NCBI RefSeq assembly: GCF_014196965.1
Contig: NZ_JACIEQ010000008.1
Coordinates: 1 to 52,115 of the forward strand
DNA length: 52,115 nucleotides
DNA from: Actibacterium naphthalenivorans
GTDB lineage: Bacteria; Pseudomonadota; Alphaproteobacteria; Rhodobacterales; Rhodobacteraceae
Direction of reading: 5' to 3'
Positions 50,001 to 52,115 of this stretch are shown here, piece after piece. The notes beneath the pieces are model-generated. The model had not been told where the DNA came from. It worked only from the letters and a program-made list of their open reading frames with translations, and did no database searches. Positions within the stretch are counted from its first letter, which is position 1. The number at the start of each line of letters is the position of its first letter. The position numbers were made by a program, and so were the translations under genes.

Positions 50001-50955
50001 TCACGGCCACGCCCACATCGATCCTCAATCCGGTGATCGTCGCGTCTCCATCGCCATCTGGGCCAACGGCCTCCTGACGGTCGCGCAGATCGTCGGCGGG
50101 ATCCTTTCCGGCAGCCTCGCGCTGATCGCGGATGCCCTCCACAATTTCTCGGACATGGCGTCGCTGGTGATCGCCTTCTTCGCGCGTAAGATCGCTCGCC
50201 GCCCGGCGGACAAGCGCATGACCTTCGGCTATGGGCGGGTAGAAATCGTCGCAGCGCTCATCAACTACACGACACTTATCCTGATCGGCTTCTACCTGAT
50301 CTACGAGGGTGGCATGCGCATGATCGACCCACCAGAGGTACAGGGCTGGACGGTGGTGATCCTGGGCGGTGTGGCACTGGTCGTCGACACGTTGACGGCG
50401 CTGCTCACCTATTCGATGCAGAAAGGCAGCGTGAACATCCGTGCGCTCTTCCTGCACAACCTATCGGACGCTTTGGCCTCCGTGGCGGTCATCATCGGCG
50501 GCTCGCTCATCCTCCTCTACAACATGCGGTGGGTCGACCCGGCGATCACCATCGGCATCGCTCTCTACATCCTCTACCTCGCATTTACCGAGATCGGCGG
50601 TCCGATTCGGACGCTGATGCTCGGCAGTCCACCGGACATCGATAATGAAACCGTCGTTCAGGCGATGCGGGGTGTGGATGGTGTCGCGGACGTTCATCAC
50701 GTGCATCTGTGGCAGATGCAGGAGCACGAGGCGGCTCTGGACTGCCACGTCGTGCTGACAGCGGACGGCTGGGGTCAAATCGAAAAGATCAAGGCCGCGA
50801 TCAAGGACCGGCTGAAGGACGATTTCAGCATCGGTCATTCGAGTCTGGAATTTGAGCACGAAGACCGCGCACACGAAAACGCTGACCTTTACGGTCACGG
50901 CAAACCGGAAAAAGAGGAGGAAAACCATGTTCACCGAGACACTGACAGCTCATGA
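49990..50955 (+). CDS. CDF-family Zn/Cd-type efflux protein
   Basis: The 321-residue CDF has a His-rich start (HDHGHAHID), six helices with canonical HxxxD motifs (H51-N-F-S-D55 in helix 2, HNLSD in helix 5), a cytoplasmic domain with DVHHVHLWQM, and a His/Glu-rich tail. It exports Zn or Cd in exchange for protons. The GTG at 49990 (GAGGAG ahead) is preferred to an ATG at 49975. Confidence 0.9.
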   Translation: MPHDHGHAHIDPQSGDRRVSIAIWANGLLTVAQIVGGILSGSLALIADALHNFSDMASLVIAFFARKIARRPADKRMTFGYGRVEIVAALINYTTLILIGFYLIYEGGMRMIDPPEVQGWTVVILGGVALVVDTLTALLTYSMQKGSVNIRALFLHNLSDALASVAVIIGGSLILLYNMRWVDPAITIGIALYILYLAFTEIGGPIRTLMLGSPPDIDNETVVQAMRGVDGVADVHHVHLWQMQEHEAALDCHVVLTADGWGQIEKIKAAIKDRLKDDFSIGHSSLEFEHEDRAHENADLYGHGKPEKEEENHVHRDTDSS

Positions 50956-51238
50956 CGACACGATTGGCCTCGCCTGCGAGGGCAAGCTCAGCGAAAGCGA
51001 CCTGAAACGGATGCACGCCCTGCTTCATGAGCGCCTGCAAGAGACAAGTAAGCCCGGCCTGGTTCTCGATCTCACGAGGTTCGAAGGCTACGATGGGCCG
51101 TCCGCTCTGCTCGAAGATCTGAAAATCGACACAGCCCATAGGAATGACTTCCGCCGCGTCGCTGTGGTGGGCGAAGGGGCTTTGTTGGAGTGGGGAACCA
51201 GGTTCGCCGACGTGCTGACCACGGCAGAACTCCGTTAG
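50927..51238 (+). CDS. STAS/SpoIIAA-like protein with an in-frame amber stop
   Basis: The 103-residue product (start ATG 50927 after GAGGAGG, inside the end of the CDF gene) is a SpoIIAA-like domain with LVLDLTRFEGYDGPSALLED and RRVAVVGEGALLEW. It ends at TAG (51236-51238). In the same frame the next 16 codons read FDPAEMKAAIAWASER before a second stop (51287-51289). This is the normal family end, where Tyr-Phe-Asp is usual, so the amber codon most likely replaces a Tyr codon. The gene is therefore truncated, or reads through. Confidence 0.75.
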   Translation: MFTETLTAHDDTIGLACEGKLSESDLKRMHALLHERLQETSKPGLVLDLTRFEGYDGPSALLEDLKIDTAHRNDFRRVAVVGEGALLEWGTRFADVLTTAELR

Positions 51239-51289
51239 TTCGACCCGGCGGAAATGAAGGCGGCAATCGCCTGGGCAAGTGAAAGGTAG

Positions 51290-51591
51290 AGTAGCTTTCA
51301 ATCAGATGCCTTCGCAGAAGACAGCATCTGTTCGAAACCATAAACAAAAGAACTACAGCAGTTGCGAGACCCAAGAGCAATCCGAAAGTTCTGAACATGG
51401 TCGCTCCTTTCGCAAAGGAGTAACTTTGGTACGGTGGCACTGCCCTTGCCGGGGCATTATCAAATCGTAATGTTTTAGCGGCTCAGGGCGCCAGTTGGTT
51501 AACATAAACTTCATTATGCGAATTTATACTTAGCGTTGCGATAGTATATTATTGTATGTATGCTGAACTCCTATCACGGAGGCTCCACAGC
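51290..51591. other. 302-bp stretch with a hairpin and a doubtful minus ORF
   Basis: It holds the perfect hairpin CTCCTTT-CGC-AAAGGAG (51404-51420). On the minus strand this AAAGGAG would be a ribosome site for an ATG at 51398 giving MFRTFGLLLGLATAVV and onward, a short hydrophobic start without its own stop before the STAS gene. The right part (51480-51590) is AT-rich and carries a sigma-70-like promoter. Confidence 0.4.
51536..51564 (+). promoter_or_regulatory. Possible sigma-70 promoter of the last gene
   Basis: TTGCGA (51536-51541), a 17-bp AT-rich spacer and TATGCT (51559-51564), 28 bp before the ATG of the cut gene. Confidence 0.35.
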
Positions 51592-52115
51592 ATGCGCCAT
51601 TTACTCAAGAAGCTCCTCCCCTCGGTCGCAGTCGCTTTGACCGTGACAGGTTCTTCGCTGCCAATACCCGCCCGCGCGCAGACATACCCGATCGATTGCG
51701 CGATCCTCTTGTGCCTGTCTGGCGGCTGGCCTGCTTCCGTCCCTTGCGCCCGAGCCCGCGCCGAATTTATCCGGCGGATTACACCTTGGCCGGTCGAACC
51801 ACCGCTGCAAATCTGGCGCTGTCCCATGGGCGCCTCCTACGAGAACGATCGGTTACAAAACAACGCTGGCGGCATCTTTGAAGCCTTGTACCGAACCGAC
51901 AGCCGTCGACCGCTTCAATCCTTGCCAGTAGATAATCTCGTTCCCACCGACCTCGCCCTGCGGCTCGTTCAGGACCGCGCGGACATCGATATCAGCGGGC
52001 CAGAGTTCAATTTCGTGCGGTCCATCCGCGTCTTCGATGTACGGTATGCACGACAGCACGAATCCGGGCGAGATGGCGACTGCAACCGCAGCGCAGTCGT
52101 TGTCCTCGGCACCTA
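51592..52115 (+). CDS. Exported Cys-containing protein, partial (runs off the right end)
   Basis: The visible 174 codons encode a signal peptide (MRHLLKKLLPSVAVALTVTG and on to about ARAQ) and a mature part with DCAILLCLSGGWP, PCARARAEFI and RCPMGASYE. CACGGAGG precedes the ATG. I recall similar secreted proteins next to conjugation genes on Rhodobacterales plasmids, but I cannot check this. The gene has no stop before the window ends. Confidence 0.65.
   Translation, partial: MRHLLKKLLPSVAVALTVTGSSLPIPARAQTYPIDCAILLCLSGGWPASVPCARARAEFIRRITPWPVEPPLQIWRCPMGASYENDRLQNNAGGIFEALYRTDSRRPLQSLPVDNLVPTDLALRLVQDRADIDISGPEFNFVRSIRVFDVRYARQHESGRDGDCNRSAVVVLGT

Noticed and set aside
1-52115. CRISPR array, tRNA or rRNA genes
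   Set aside because: No regularly spaced repeats with unique spacers and no cloverleaf-like or rRNA sequence were noticed by eye; a covariance-model search would be needed to exclude a tRNA.

Overview
The window reads as a metal-resistance island of an alphaproteobacterium, most likely a member of the Rhodobacterales. The reasons are the GC-rich codon use, Tat-type signal peptides, HmrR/CueR-type regulators, System I cytochrome c maturation genes and the character of the proteins. A truncated IS5-like element (about 34861-35045), repeats at the left edge and a cut secreted protein at the right edge suggest a plasmid or integrated mobile region. No rRNA, tRNA, CRISPR array, replication gene or complete transposase was seen.

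Layout. 125-3389 (minus): an odd CDF transporter, a TVP38-like membrane protein and a small membrane protein behind a CueR-type promoter, then a channel-like protein and a rhodanese. 3578-10265 (plus): a two-component system, a SHOCT protein and ccmFGHI. 10294-13009 (minus): DUF2933 protein, small lipoprotein and ScsB-like DsbD behind a CueR-type promoter. 13166-18728 (plus): L,D-transpeptidase, four c-type cytochromes, a multicopper oxidase and a ScsC-like thiol protein. 18771-22045: copZ, copA and cueR. 22067-30356: glutaredoxin-MauE fusion, DUF305 protein, two more L,D-transpeptidases (one without its catalytic cysteine), a second multicopper oxidase, DsbB, a Met-rich EF-hand protein, DUF302 and lgt. 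30435-36936: second Cu+ ATPase, APC permease, an IS remnant joined to ccdA, a fourth L,D-transpeptidase and a lipoprotein. 37129-40308: Zn/Cd/Pb-type ATPase and a MntR-like regulator with its palindromic box. 40403-48058 (minus): eleven tightly packed genes (SCO, DsbB, DsbA, PCuAC, SCO, M23 peptidase, DUF411, ZIP, lspA, lnt, small membrane protein). 48236-52115: MerR regulator, two CDF-type proteins, a transglutaminase-like protein, a STAS-like gene with an in-frame amber codon, and the cut secreted protein.

How it works together. Three regulatory layers can be read from the DNA. (i) CueR-type promoters (TTGACC-like -35, 19-bp spacer with a TCCAG/CTGGA dyad) precede the CDF operon, the DUF2933-scsB operon, copZ, copA-cueR and the second Cu ATPase. 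(ii) A second MerR type (TTGAA(C/G), 19-bp spacer with a CTAnAGT/ACTnTAG dyad) precedes an L,D-transpeptidase, the Zn/Cd ATPase, the eleven-gene operon, the merR gene and the transglutaminase-CDF operon. (iii) A direct repeat TACA-N6-TACA with a 10-bp period, as expected for an OmpR-family regulator, lies upstream of the two-component system itself and of three envelope gene groups. Efflux pumps, periplasmic oxidases and copper chaperones are thus combined with spare copies of envelope machinery: thiol-disulfide exchange, cytochrome c maturation, the complete lipoprotein pathway (Lgt, LspA, Lnt) and L,D-transpeptidases. Several of these are known or plausible targets of copper poisoning. My main inference is that the island replaces metal-vulnerable envelope enzymes as well as removing the metal.
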